The notes under the pieces were generated by a model. It was not told the DNA's origin, did no database searches, and saw nothing but the letters and a program-made list of their open reading frames with translations. The position numbers and the translations under genes are program-made. This document shows, piece after piece, positions 1-10,440 of a stretch of DNA of 64,000 bases (its first letter is position 1; each line of letters begins with the position of its first letter). The stretch is from the NCBI GenBank assembly GCA_013400115.1, contig VXBP01001909.1, forward strand, positions 1 to 64,000. Reading direction: 5' to 3'. This DNA is from Rhinopomastus cyanomelas (taxonomy: Eukaryota > Chordata > Aves > Bucerotiformes > Rhinopomastidae).

Positions 1-421
1 TGAGATCATCAAACCCAGCCTATGACCTAACATCATCCCAATCAGCTACACCATGACACTAAGTGCCACATCCAGTCTTTTCTTAAGCACCTCCAAGGAT
101 GGGGACTCCACCACTGCCGTGGACAGTCCATGCCAGTGTCTGATCACTCTTTCCATTAGGAGGGGCTTTCTAACATCCAACCTAACCCTCCCCTGGTGCA
201 GGTTCAGGCCCTGCCCTCTCATCCTGGCACTAGCTGCCTGGGAGGAAATCCCAAACCCCGTCTGACTACAACCTCCCCTCAGGTAGTTGTAGAGAGGGAG
301 AAGGTCCCCCCTGAGTCTCCTCCAGGCTAAACAACCCCAGCTCCATCAGCCTCTCCTTGTAAGACTTTCCCTCTAGTCTCTTCACCAGCCTCATTGCTCT
401 CCTCTGGGCCCACTCCAAGCT
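1..421 (-). mobile_element. CR1 LINE, 3' part, antisense (runs off the window start)
   Basis: Read on the minus strand this is the C-terminal end of CR1 ORF2 plus the start of the 3' UTR. The plus strand shows the usual antisense landmarks: CTCCAAGGATGGGGACTCCA, CAACCTCCCCTCAGGTAGTT and CTCCAGGCTAAACAACCCCA. The match fades at about 421, where the copy is 5'-truncated. The true 3' end lies to the left of the window. It belongs to the CR1 type with a 'GVFK' class C-terminus, distinct from the subfamily at 2841. Confidence 0.9.
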
Positions 422-1260
422 TCTTGAAAAGGAAGATAAAATTAAAATAGTGGTTTTGGTGTTAGGTAGGTGTAACTGAACCTGCAGAGAACCTGCAATT
501 TGATCTTGGCAAACTTCTTCACATCCTGAAAAGCCTGTGTTTTGCTTCCATTTCTTATTTGTGTAGTTGTTCACACTTACCTGGTTTTACCCCTAGGTGT
601 GCTTTTTCCATTTAGAGATAGCAAATTTACATGTTAGAAATGCTCAAAGAAGCTAATCCTGTCCCACTTTCTCACCTCTAAGAAATCTTATTTTACTGGT
701 AACTGAATGGTCAGGCTAGTACCTGTGGCTGAAAGATGAGATCTAGCACTTTTGTACTGAGTCATGTTCAGAAAACACATGTAATTCTTCCTCATCTTTT
801 TTCTTCCCCCTGAGATCTGCTGTGTTTCTGGAAGGGGTCTGTGTTGGTGCTAGAAGACTGCGTGGCAGTGAGATCTCTCACAGAAGAGCAGGCAATTTCT
901 CACACTTGGTGGAATAATTTTGATTAAACTACTTATCTTCTGACTTAAAAATCTACCCTGCTGTTTATGGCTGTTTTGATGTCTGCTGGTCTCATCTTGC
1001 TCTGTGCAAGCTCTGGCAGGTTTTCATGCTTGAGGAGGTTGTGTGGGCTAGCTGGTCCCTGGTGAGCTCCTGGCTCTCGTTCTTCCGATTGCTGGACTAG
1101 ATGCCGGGCTGGCGGGAATGCCTGGTGAGGGCTGCTTGTCACTAGCCTCTCCGGACAAGAGAACTGCTGCTCTGCCAAGTGCTGTCTTAAAACTTGTACC
1201 CATCTCAAACACAAAATAAAAAATATGTAGTTTCATGATTAAAACCACCGCCTCATCACC

Positions 1261-1300
1261 TCTGAGGAATTCATTCCCCTTCTGAGGAATTAATTCCCAG
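1261..1300. repeat. 20-bp direct tandem duplication
   Basis: Two adjacent 20-bp units (1261-1280 and 1281-1300), both beginning TCTGAGGAATT and differing at three positions. It probably arose by replication slippage; no function is implied. Confidence 0.85.
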
Positions 1301-2840
1301 GTCCGTGTCTTCTGCTCTAAGCCGCAGTTGTCACCGGGTTCTGGTCCTGAGCGAAAGGGATGGGCAGCTGCCCTAAGTCTCATCAGAACTATTTGAATGA
1401 TTGTCCTCAGTGAGAGAAATTCTGATTTGTCTTGATTTAACGAAGAAGCTGTGGGATTGTGAGTGACCCCACAATCAAAATAATGCAACTCAACAGGAGG
1501 TGTTTGAGGCTGATTCTCCTGGCATTGCACTGCCTTTACTGCATGGGATCAAACCAGGGAGAGCTACCACTGCCCTGCAGAGCTTTGCCAGATGAACGCC
1601 TTAGAGGCTGAGGACTGGCTTTCACATGTTTGTTCCATGATCTGGATTCTGCTCAGGGGCAGAGACACCCTTCAGAGCTGCCTCTGAAATGGACTGTGCA
1701 GCTGATCCCTGAAGCTGTTTGATGTTAGCTGGATAGTTGCATGTTTTATGTTAGTGTTCCTATCAGGATACATTTCAGCTCCCTCTGTTTACAAACCACT
1801 GTATCTGTAGAGCTCTGACGGATCCCTTCCTGGGCAATATTGATGCCTGCTTACAGACAGAAGACAGCACCGACTGGAGTTTTCATTTTTTAAGGTCTGG
1901 AGGTGAGGTTGAGACAAGGGTGGGTGACTCCCCAGTTCTAGCAGGAGGTGCAGGAGACCACTGTTTGCTTCTCATCCTCTCTGTTGTGTCCTGTATTCCT
2001 CTCTTCCTGCATTGTGCCCTCAGACTTGAGATTGATGAGCTAAGAAAATAGGAAGCATTGGGAGGAATTTAGAACATTGATTCTCTCTGGATGTACTTAA
2101 GGCTTCATGCTCAAGTCATTGGCTCCAGGTGCCCTGTGAGCTCCTTCTGGGGCTGAGCTCCTCAAGCTATTGCACTGAAGGACTCTTTATTAACCAAGCA
2201 ACAGCATAACAGCAGTTAGAAATCTGGCTTTGGGTATTGGAAATACAGGGTTTATTTTCCCTCTGTCTGTGGAAATTCAGACTAGTGTTTCCTCAGAATA
2301 ACCCAGTGGCCAGAGCACATGCTGAGGCTGCTTACTTTCCCTCTCAGCATATGACATGCAAGTGTGGAAAAAAGTCCCTGATCCTTCACAGCAAGAACTG
2401 GAAGCCGTAAATAGTAGTAGTAATTTAGCCATGAAGCGAGAGCCAGCATCAACTCCAGGGTACAAGAGTGTCTCTTCCCCTTCTCTTCTATCTAACCCTG
2501 CTTTCAAGGTAGAAAACCTTATGGGATCAGGCTAGGGTTGTGCTCATATATTGGATTTGCTGACATTTGCCCACTTTGGCTCAGGTAGGAGTTTGGCATG
2601 CTGCTGGTTGGCTCACTTGAAGTTGGAACGGTTCTGATGATGTGCAGGAGGCTTTTTGGTACCTTGTGATCTTATGGATAGAAACCACATTGGCCTATTT
2701 TCTTCATTGTGACTGGGCAACATGCCAGGATGTCAAGCTTCCAGATTCACTTTGATTTACACAGCAAAAAGGGGCAGCACAGAAAAGGTTAGATTTTTGT
2801 GGGTTTTTTTATTGAAAGGTAAAATAAGTGTTTCACACAT

Positions 2841-3158
2841 TCACAGAACATTAGGAATTCAAAGGGACCTCGAAAGATCAGCCAGTCCAGTCCCCCTGCC
2901 ACAGCAGGACCACCTAGACCATGTCACACAGGAGCATATCTAGGCAGGTTTTAAATGTCTCCAGAGAAGGAGACTCCACAACCTCCCTGGGCAGCCCCTT
3001 CCAGTGCTCTGTCACCCTCACTGGGAAGAAGTTCCTTCTCATACTGATGTGGAACCTCCTATGTTTGAGCTTACACCCATTGCCCCTTGTCCTATCACTA
3101 GATGACATTGAGAAGAGCCTGGCTCCATCCTCCTGACACCCACCCTTCACATATGTTG
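2841..3158 (-). mobile_element. CR1 LINE 3' end, antisense
   Basis: The plus strand starts with CACAGAACATTAGGAATTC, the reverse complement of the CR1 3' terminus, then AAGGGACCT, GCAGGACCACCTAGACC, GGAGACTCCACAACCTCCC and GAAGAAGTTCCTTCTCAT. On the minus strand the residual ORF2 C-terminus reads SSDRTRGNGCKL, FHISMRRNFFPVRVTEHW and ESPSLETFKTCLD. The copy is 5'-truncated at about 3158. The end of ORF2 is still open, so it is a moderately young copy. Confidence 0.93.
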
Positions 3159-3963
3159 GGTCCAAGAGAAAGTTTTCACTTCCTCTGGTGTCCTTACAAG
3201 TGACAGGGAGAGGAGAAACATGAAACAGAGTGACCTGGATTTTCAGCACAGATTGCAAATTGTCACCACCCCAAAGAAATTGATTCCTGGGTAATAAAGA
3301 GGGTTGAATGTAGAAGCTGCCCAGTTTAGGGAACTGACAAACTGCAGGTTTACCTTATTTAGTCAATGTCCTCATTTCATTTCCAGAGTTTCAGTGCTGG
3401 GAAAACATACGATATATGTAGAAGGAATGTTGATTTCTGGTGGTGCTGATTATATCCCCCCAAATTCTGAGAAAAATAGATATAATTGTTGCTTTGAGAA
3501 TCCCATAATTGAGGGAAAGTAGTAGTTCAGCAGATGTTTGACTGTAAAGTATCAGAGTTCATATTTTTTATGTTTTGAAATGCACTTTTTCCTGAAGGGT
3601 GACCCTGCCCATTCATTTCAAAGAAACAGAAGTGTAACCATCTCCAGAATGCAGCCTGCCTGAAATGTCTCCTCAGAACAGGCTCTGTTTTCTCTGTACT
3701 TTCATTACAGCAAAACCAAACCAACGTAAATATGAAGATGATGTATTGGCAGCCTTTTCCTTTGGTTTTTCTTTAACTCATGGTTTGGTTGGGCTTTTTT
3801 GTTTAACCATCAATAGCATTTGGTCCAATCTTGCTCTGATAGATGTTGGTGGGAGTTTTGCCACTTAGATTGTATAAAAAATAGTTCCCGTCTGTTATTT
3901 ATAAAATGGGGATAATATGTGTCTTGAAGTTGTTGCAGGCATGTGCTGTTGCTCTAAGGCTTT

Positions 3964-4011
3964 TGCTGTTGCATGAGCTGTTGCATCTGCTGTTGCATGT
4001 GCTGTTGCTGT
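3964..4011. repeat. 12-bp minisatellite, four units
   Basis: Four consecutive 12-bp units of TGCTGTTGCATG type (3964, 3976, 3988 and 4000) with one or two changes per unit; a partial unit lies upstream at about 3943. On the minus strand the array can be read as an Ala-Thr-Ala repeat inside a chance open frame. Confidence 0.85.
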
Positions 4012-5418
4012 CTTTTTAAGCCAGAGATGTTGCTGAAAGAACTGGTCTGGCCCCAATCCTGGCTGATGTATTTTTCCCCCAATGCTGACCCTCCTTTCTT
4101 GTTTCTTGGTGGTGAAGTGCATTAGGGAATTCAGCTAGATTAACTAAAGTCAACAAAATAATTAATTTTAATGATTTACCCTGGAGATACCAGCATCTGG
4201 GATGGTTGCTGACTTACTGTGAGAAAAGGAGCTTCTACAACAACTTGGGTGCCCCTTTGGATGAGGACTTCAGTGCTCAGAACAAGGGTAGGAGAAAGTT
4301 GTAGGCATTGAAAGCACAGAGCACAGCAAAGCCTTTCTACTGTCTTAGCCCTCCTTCTGTCTTTCCTGGATCCCACATTTTGTCTGTGTGAGGAGCTATT
4401 GATTCACATCTTGAGACCATGAATCTCAGTACTGGGTGTCTGTGTTGTTTGTTAATTAGAGCAGCACAGCTTGTGGTAGGATAATTGTGCTACTGTTTTT
4501 CTGGGAATGTAGAAGATCGTGTCCATGAGGGACCTCAGATGCTGTTTAGTTCAGCAGCCCAGCGTCTGGGCCAAAAATGACTGCAGTGATATTTCAGAGA
4601 TTCAGAGAGCAGGAGTAGCTGTGTGGCTTCAAGCTGGACAAGGCTTCCAGTTGCTGCTTTGATGAATGTTCAGGTGAACTCTGTGGGTTGGCAATGGCAA
4701 AAACTGGAATTTTCACATCTCGGCCCTTTTCAGTGTCAAGGATGGGAAGCCCTGCCTTGCCCTAACAGGATTTAAACATTATATCTGCAAGCTCAGGGAA
4801 CGTGTGCACAGCTAGGTGCCACTGTCACCTGCCCTCTTAAGGGGCAGCCTGCAGTCATTGGCATCCAGACTTGCTAAGGAGGCGATGGTTGCCCTTGATG
4901 CTTCCTGTCTTGGACACTTGTGTGCCTGAAGGTGGCTTTCCCAAATCCCATTCTTAGGTGCCTGATTCTGAGCCTGTGTGCTGAGCAGAGCAGCCTCGGG
5001 GAGAACCAGACCTGTTGCCCTGCTCTGTTGGCATCCAAAACTTCATGCTGGGGCTTGAGTCCAACCTTGTTACTGCAAGGATTTACTGCTGCGCAATGAG
5101 TTGAATGTTGTTGAAGCCAATCTGTTCTAATGAAGCAGGCAGGCTTCATGCACTTATGATGTGTTGCTGCCTCTAGTCTGTCCTTTTCCTACCATGAACA
5201 AACGTCTCATTTTCCTGGCCCTATTACCTGATTCTGGTGAATGGGGAGGTTGCCCTCTGTCTCCCTCTTGCTCTTGTGACTGCAGAGGCCAGGATGTGTT
5301 TCAGATGTGTTTTTCTCCAGTTCCAAAATCTCCACCACTACACAATTAGGTGTGTTGCTGACTGTTTGTGTTGATATTTCAGGTGGTATTTTATGCTTAG
5401 GATGCAAAAAATTGAAAT

Positions 5419-5576
5419 CGTAGAATCATTAGGGATTGGAAGGGACCTCAAAAGATCATCTAGTCCAATCCCTCAGCTGCAGCAGGATCACCCAGACTAA
5501 GTCATAGAATCAGTCAGGGTTAGAAGGGACCACAGGATCATCCAGTTCCTACTCCCCTGCCATGGGCAGGGACACA
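5419..5576 (-). mobile_element. Composite CR1 tail, antisense: two CR1 3' ends joined
   Basis: From left to right on the plus strand there is a complete antisense CR1 3' end (5419-5500: TAGAATCATTAGGGATTGG ... GCAGGATCACCCAGACTAA). It is followed without a gap by a second antisense CR1 3' end of another type (5501-5576: GTCATAGAATCAGTCAGGG ... CCATGGGCAGGGACAC). On the minus strand the order is an older-type tail ending TCTATGAC, then a truncated newer-type tail starting TTAGTCTGGGTGATCC. The same joint occurs at 50388/50389; see the finding. Confidence 0.9.
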
Positions 5577-7100
5577 GGGAATTTTAAGAGACTGAACTGA
5601 TGTTGTTTCCAACTTTGTTGTGACTAGACTTAAAAATGCCATCTTTTAATGGTTTTAAGCAAAACTTCCTGACAGGGGCAGCTTCAGTACATGTGGGTTA
5701 GAAGCATCACTGTTCATTTGTTCCTGAAACTATTTATTGTCAAATTAATGATGACTGCATTTGGGTCTGTAAGTAGGTCTGTGGGGGACTGTTGCAGTTA
5801 ACTGGATGACAAACATTAGACTGGGGTCAGAACAGAAAAGCAGAAGAGAGTAAGACCATAATGAAGTAATAAGGACATTAGTACCTAGTAAGTTGAAACA
5901 GTGTGCAAATGATATTGCTTTCTGGCTTTGCTAAATTCTTCTTTTAATAAAACAATAAGCAGGTTGGATTTCAGTGTTTTTGAGTTCAGTGTTTTTGGGA
6001 TACTAATAAGCAAAAGCCAATAGAGTCTGCATTCCCAAATCTCAGGACATCCTGATACTTGAAATGGTAAAGTCATGCCATGTCTTGTCCTGGTGTGGCC
6101 AGTAACAGTAGCAATATTCTGTGTGAAGTTTCATCAGTGTTTTAATAGAGATTCACCAGCTTGTTTTTTTAAAGAATTCCTTTTGAACTGATCGACTTCT
6201 GGCACGATGGCTGGCGGGTAGGCAGGAGCTAGGAGGTGACTCCAGACAGAATTGTTCTATCAGACTTCTGATATATGGAAATTTGCAGACCATTGATTTA
6301 CAGGTGTTTCTATAGATATATAAAACTGGACTTTCTGTAGCTAATAAAAAGTAACCATGATCAGTCTTGCCTTCATCCTGCCTGTGATGGATTTTAAACC
6401 TTGCTAATGCATACGCTGCCATTTACTTCAACTGGCAGTGTGATCATAAAGTTGTGGCATGTCCCAGAGTTAGACAGAAAGATGTGTACATTTCTGTGCA
6501 CAAAGGAATTTGTAATATGTAAGTTTGTTGGTAGTTGAAAGTCGTCCACTTGTTCCTACCCTTGACACCCTTCTCTTTACCTTAATTCTCAGAAATGACA
6601 GGGTTCAATTTAATGTTTAAAATGAGAAATGAAAGGAAGCCTCTAGCACCACATAGATGCTTTTGCTCACTGGCTCGACTCATCATTATGTGTAATGTTT
6701 CACATGGCAGGAACACATAAATAGTCTTCGGCTTCATTCAGTCAGCCAACTTTGTAATTCTGTCTTCTATGCTTCATGCTCTTTACTTAGCTAATTCCCC
6801 AAATGCTCTGTATTCATCTTTTGAACTGTGTGGGTTATAATCTTTAAATCTTGCTTAAGTAAGCGGCAATCTGGCTCCTTCCTTACATGGACTTTCTCAA
6901 GACTTCCATTCAAGAGTACACAGCCGAGCCCTGGATTAGATAATGATGGGAATAAGAAAGAGAAAGAATAGGTTTTGACATGGGAAGCAGAACTGGGAGG
7001 CACTGACTTGGTAGGAGATGCTGGGGGTAAAGTTTTGTTAATTTGCTTCAAGGCTCAGTAAGGATGAGGCATTTCCTATTTTTTAAAGGAATAAGTCATT

Positions 7101-7256
7101 CCCTTTCAACTGATAAACTTTCGGGGGTTTTCGGGAGATCTTAGGGTGGTTTGTCTATGTGTGCCCANCCCCTTTCAACTGATAAACTGTCGGGGATTTG
7201 GTTTCATTTCTTCCTTTGCACGGGAGATCTTAGGGTGGTTTGTCTATGTGTGCCCA
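7101..7256. repeat. Imperfect duplication flanking a single N (likely assembly seam)
   Basis: 7101-7167 and 7169-7256 begin with the same CCCTTTCAACTGATAAACT and end with the same CGGGAGATCTTAGGGTGG ... GTGTGCCCA. They are separated only by the single ambiguous base at 7168. The left copy lacks about 21 bases between the two shared blocks and has a mismatched G-rich centre. This is most simply two overlapping contig ends placed side by side. Confidence 0.85.
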
Positions 7257-9427
7257 CATATTTATTTAAGAGAAACATGGCCTTGTCAATTCAATATCTG
7301 AGGCTGAAATGGTATAAAACAGGACTAAGATGCAAATGAGTCGAAGAATTAGTTGGATGATACACAAGAGTGAAGTTTTACCTTGGTACAGAAACCTCTG
7401 TAATTGATGCTTTATGTGTTCAACGCTACCATTGAGCTCAACTTGCAGAGAGAACCTTGCTTCTCTTTTGTCCGAGGATGGCTTCATTTAGCTGCTTTGG
7501 GAGCATTCAAATGCAGAGATACTGGGCTGGAATTTGTAGCTCTGCATTCTTTCCCTTTGCTTCAATTCCCACAAAGCTCTCTGTACAAACTCCTGGTGTC
7601 TGTCGTCTACAGAGGGCCATAAATGTACTTCTCCATTATATTTCTTAGAGAATATAGCTGTCTCCAGCATTCTTTATAAGCCACACAGAATGAATGTGTT
7701 CATTAATGCAGTGATGCCAATAAGAGCTACACATGCTGCTTCCCTTGACGAACAGTCTCCAATGCAAAGTGTGCCCTTCCAGTGCCTGCTGCATGATCCA
7801 AGTGGAGCGGTGGAGAGAGCTAGTATGATACAGAATGCAGTATCAACCTACTGAGACCATGACTTTTCTTCTAGAAAACTAAATTTCCCAGATACCTGGC
7901 TGTACTTCCAGTGGCACAATTCCATACCCAGATCAAATGCTGTTGCTTGGATGTTCCTGAGGTAGGCAGCTGGAGTCTTGCTAGCATGCTCACCTGCCTG
8001 CCAACAATAGCTAGTCACATTTGAAGGTGATTCTCTGGCTTGGCTCTCTCTGTAAAGCTAAGAATCTGAATAGTTATTCAGTCCAAGACTTTGCACTGCT
8101 CACTCTAGGTTAGTTCTTTTGCTGTAGCAGTAGATGACTCTTGCCCACTTAGTTATACACTCCTAGAAATCAAACTTTTTTGTGTGAAATAGTTTCTTTA
8201 AGGTTTTGAAGTGCTTTGTAGTTTGATCTTAAAGAAGTCATGAACGTGGATACAGTGATGCAGGGAGAGATGATCTTGCTAACAGTGTCAAGTGCAAGCC
8301 TTTGAAAACTTCTCCAAATAGTCCTTTTCCACAGAGGAAAAAATAAAAAGAAAATGTAGAAAGGATTTGCTAGGAAAAACACTTTTTCTTCTTAAAGACG
8401 TGATATTTTGACTTTTTAACACATAGCTAGTGAGGATTTGTTTATTAGATTTCACCGATGTATTTTGTGGGTTTTAGGCAAAATGTGCAGCACTAAAATT
8501 TTAAGTGTTCATTAATTCTTCTGTATTGAGAACAAACAGAAAGCACCATTCCATGCTTTCAGGGGGTTTCTACTCGCCTCTATAACCAACCAACAAAGCT
8601 GGATTTTAAGCCTAATGGTCATCTTAATGAATTACTTCTTAAATGCTGTGAAGTATAGCTCCTCAAGTCATAGTCTAAAAAGTTAGAAGGATTCTCTGGG
8701 CTTGGCAAAAACAAGATATCTATAAAACTCTTTCTTTTTTGAAGGAAGTTAATCTAGCAATTTGAAACTATTCCAAAGAAAGAGCTGTGTGGGATCTAAT
8801 TTAACTGTGTAAATAGCTCTGCAGAAGTACCTGCATGTGTTCTCTGTATCATAACTGGGAAATACAGGTTCTTGGGAAAACTCCCAGAATTAAGTTTGTG
8901 GGGGTTTTTTATACTGCAAAATTAGTTGAAAATGCAGAGCTTTATTTTAATTTTATTTATGAATTAAATAATGATATAAGTGTTTCACTCTAAAAATATG
9001 TGTTTCCAGTTGTCTCATGTTAAGCTGAGTTGTTTAGCAACATATCAAAACAATTCCATGAAAAGATTGCTGTCCTTTTTTATTAATCCCATGGGCAGCC
9101 TTTGCTGATGTTTTTGTGTTAGGAGCGATTGCAGCGAGGTGCTAAAGCACGCGCAGAGAACAGAATTTCCCCCTTGTGTCCTTTTGCCCCTCAAGTTCTG
9201 TTTCAATACCACCCTGACAGTGTGGGTTACAGGTCTGTGTGTACTGGCTCAGGGTGCTACTACAGTTCTTTAGCACCAATCCCCAAGGAAGTACTTCACA
9301 TGGTGTTCCTTTTCCAGTGAGAAGTTAATTCCGATTTCCTGTGCTCGGCACAGTCCCTGCTTTTCTGTCTTTTAAAACTGGCTGTGGCAGAGTTATAGAA
9401 AAGCAATGTTAAAGCTCCTCTAATAAT

Positions 9428-9436
9428 TTCTTTCAG
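9428..9436 (+). promoter_or_regulatory. Splice acceptor of the first CPQ exon
   Basis: Pyrimidine-rich TTCTTTCAG directly before the conserved coding block. It fixes the exon start at 9437 because the two following bases are needed to complete the split glycine codon. Confidence 0.9.
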
Positions 9437-9644
9437 GAATTACGGCAGAAGTCATAGTGGTGTCCTCTTTTGCTGAGCTGCACAGAAGAGCACAGGAGGC
9501 CAAGGGGAAGATTGTTGTGTACAACGAACCCTTCGTCAGTTATGGTGAAACTGTGCGATACAGAGCAGAGGGAGCGGTGGAAGCTGCTAAGGTCGGAGCA
9601 GTGGCATCCCTCATTAGATCCATTGCTTCTTTCTCTGTTTATAG
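9437..9644 (+). CDS. CPQ: Carboxypeptidase Q, internal exon (PA-like region, first half)
   Basis: Internal coding exon of 208 bp, preceded by a pyrimidine-rich TTTCAG acceptor and followed by a consensus GTAAGT donor. It begins with the last two bases of a split glycine codon, continues for 68 open codons and ends with the first two bases (AG) of a serine codon completed by the exon at 32750. The translation starts ITAEVIVVSSFAELHRRA, continues through GKIVVYNEPF and GAVEAAKVGA and ends SIASFSVY. I recognise this as the segment of vertebrate CPQ (peptidase family M28; a secreted or lysosomal zinc dipeptidase that works as a dimer) lying roughly at residues 145-214 of the human protein. This part is the PA-like insert, not the catalytic core. 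Compared with the human protein as I remember it, the Asn-Tyr-Ser glycosylation sequon after the KIVVYN motif is replaced by Val-Ser-Tyr-Gly. The upstream exon is not in the window, so no start codon is assigned. Confidence 0.95.
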
Positions 9645-9650
9645 GTAAGT
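9645..9650 (+). promoter_or_regulatory. Splice donor of the first CPQ exon
   Basis: GTAAGT, the consensus U1-binding donor, placed so that AG is left to pair with the C at 32750 and restore serine. Confidence 0.93.
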
Positions 9651-10223
9651 GTTCTTCTGTTTTATTGCCGTGACTCAGAGATCAGCCTTTGGTTCATATG
9701 TCACTTCTGGGCAGGCATTGTTGTTCTCTACGACTTCAACATCACCAGTTACGAGTGGGTGTTTGGTTTTGAAAGTGTTGGCTGCACACGGGTTCTTTTC
9801 CCTTGTGCTTTGTCATTCTTTCAAAATGTTTTCATTTTTTGTTTCTGATCCAAATTTTGTATGACATTTGTTTTATCGAACTTCCTGCTTTCTCAAGGCA
9901 GCCATAAATACTGTGAGATCAACCAAAATCAAATGTGAAAAAAGACTAGTGGATGCATAGAGAGAGTACACGGGGAAGAGTCCAGCCGTAAAGCAAAAGG
10001 GTGATGGCTACACAAACTGTCTTTTGGCATAGTTTGAAGATTTTGCACAGATATTGGCCTGCATGATGTTTGCGTAGTAGCCTTCTGGCTGAGAGTTCTA
10101 ATCATACAGGCTCAGACAACAGAGCTGGACTTAGGACTACAGATGGGACAGACCCATCTCCTTGCCCACTCTCCCAAGTCTAGGCTACAGCCTGAAAATG
10201 AGTGGCAGGTGCCTTAGGTGATC

Positions 10224-10440
10224 ACAGAATCACAGTACATTAGGAATTGGAAGGGACCTTGAAAGATTATCTAGCCCAATCCCCCTGCCAGAGCAGGACC
10301 ACCTAGAACAAGTTGGACAGGAATATACCCAGGCAGGTTTTAAACGTCTCCAGAGAAGGAGACTCCACAACCCTGCTGGGTAACTCATTCCAGTGCTCCA
10401 TCACCCACACTGTGAAGAGGTTCCTTCTCACACTGATGTG
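10224..10440 (-). mobile_element. CR1 LINE 3' end, antisense
   Basis: The plus strand reads ATCACAGAATCACAGTACATT, then TTGGAAGGGACCTTGAAAG, GAGCAGGACCACCTAGAAC, GGAGACTCCACAACCC and GAGGTTCCTTCTCACACTGA. This is the antisense 3' UTR and extreme ORF2 C-terminus of the same subfamily as 2841 and 61208. It is 5'-truncated at about 10440. Confidence 0.93.

Larger units (their letters stand above)
1..9436 (+). other. Upstream CPQ intron (non-coding, partial)
   Basis: No CPQ coding exon is visible here: none of the open frames resembles the N-terminal part of the enzyme. The interval is AT-rich unique sequence broken by antisense CR1 fragments (1-421, 2841-3158, 5419-5576), a 20-bp direct duplication (1261-1300), a 12-bp minisatellite (3964-4011) and the duplicated block around the N at 7168. 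Open frames of 60-160 codons are scattered on both strands without homology I recognise and look like chance. It is called intron by inference from the acceptor at 9436. Confidence 0.75.

Noticed and set aside
1048..1530. 160-codon open frame on the minus strand
   Set aside because: No family signature and no supporting start context; it overlaps a 20-bp tandem duplication. Not called.
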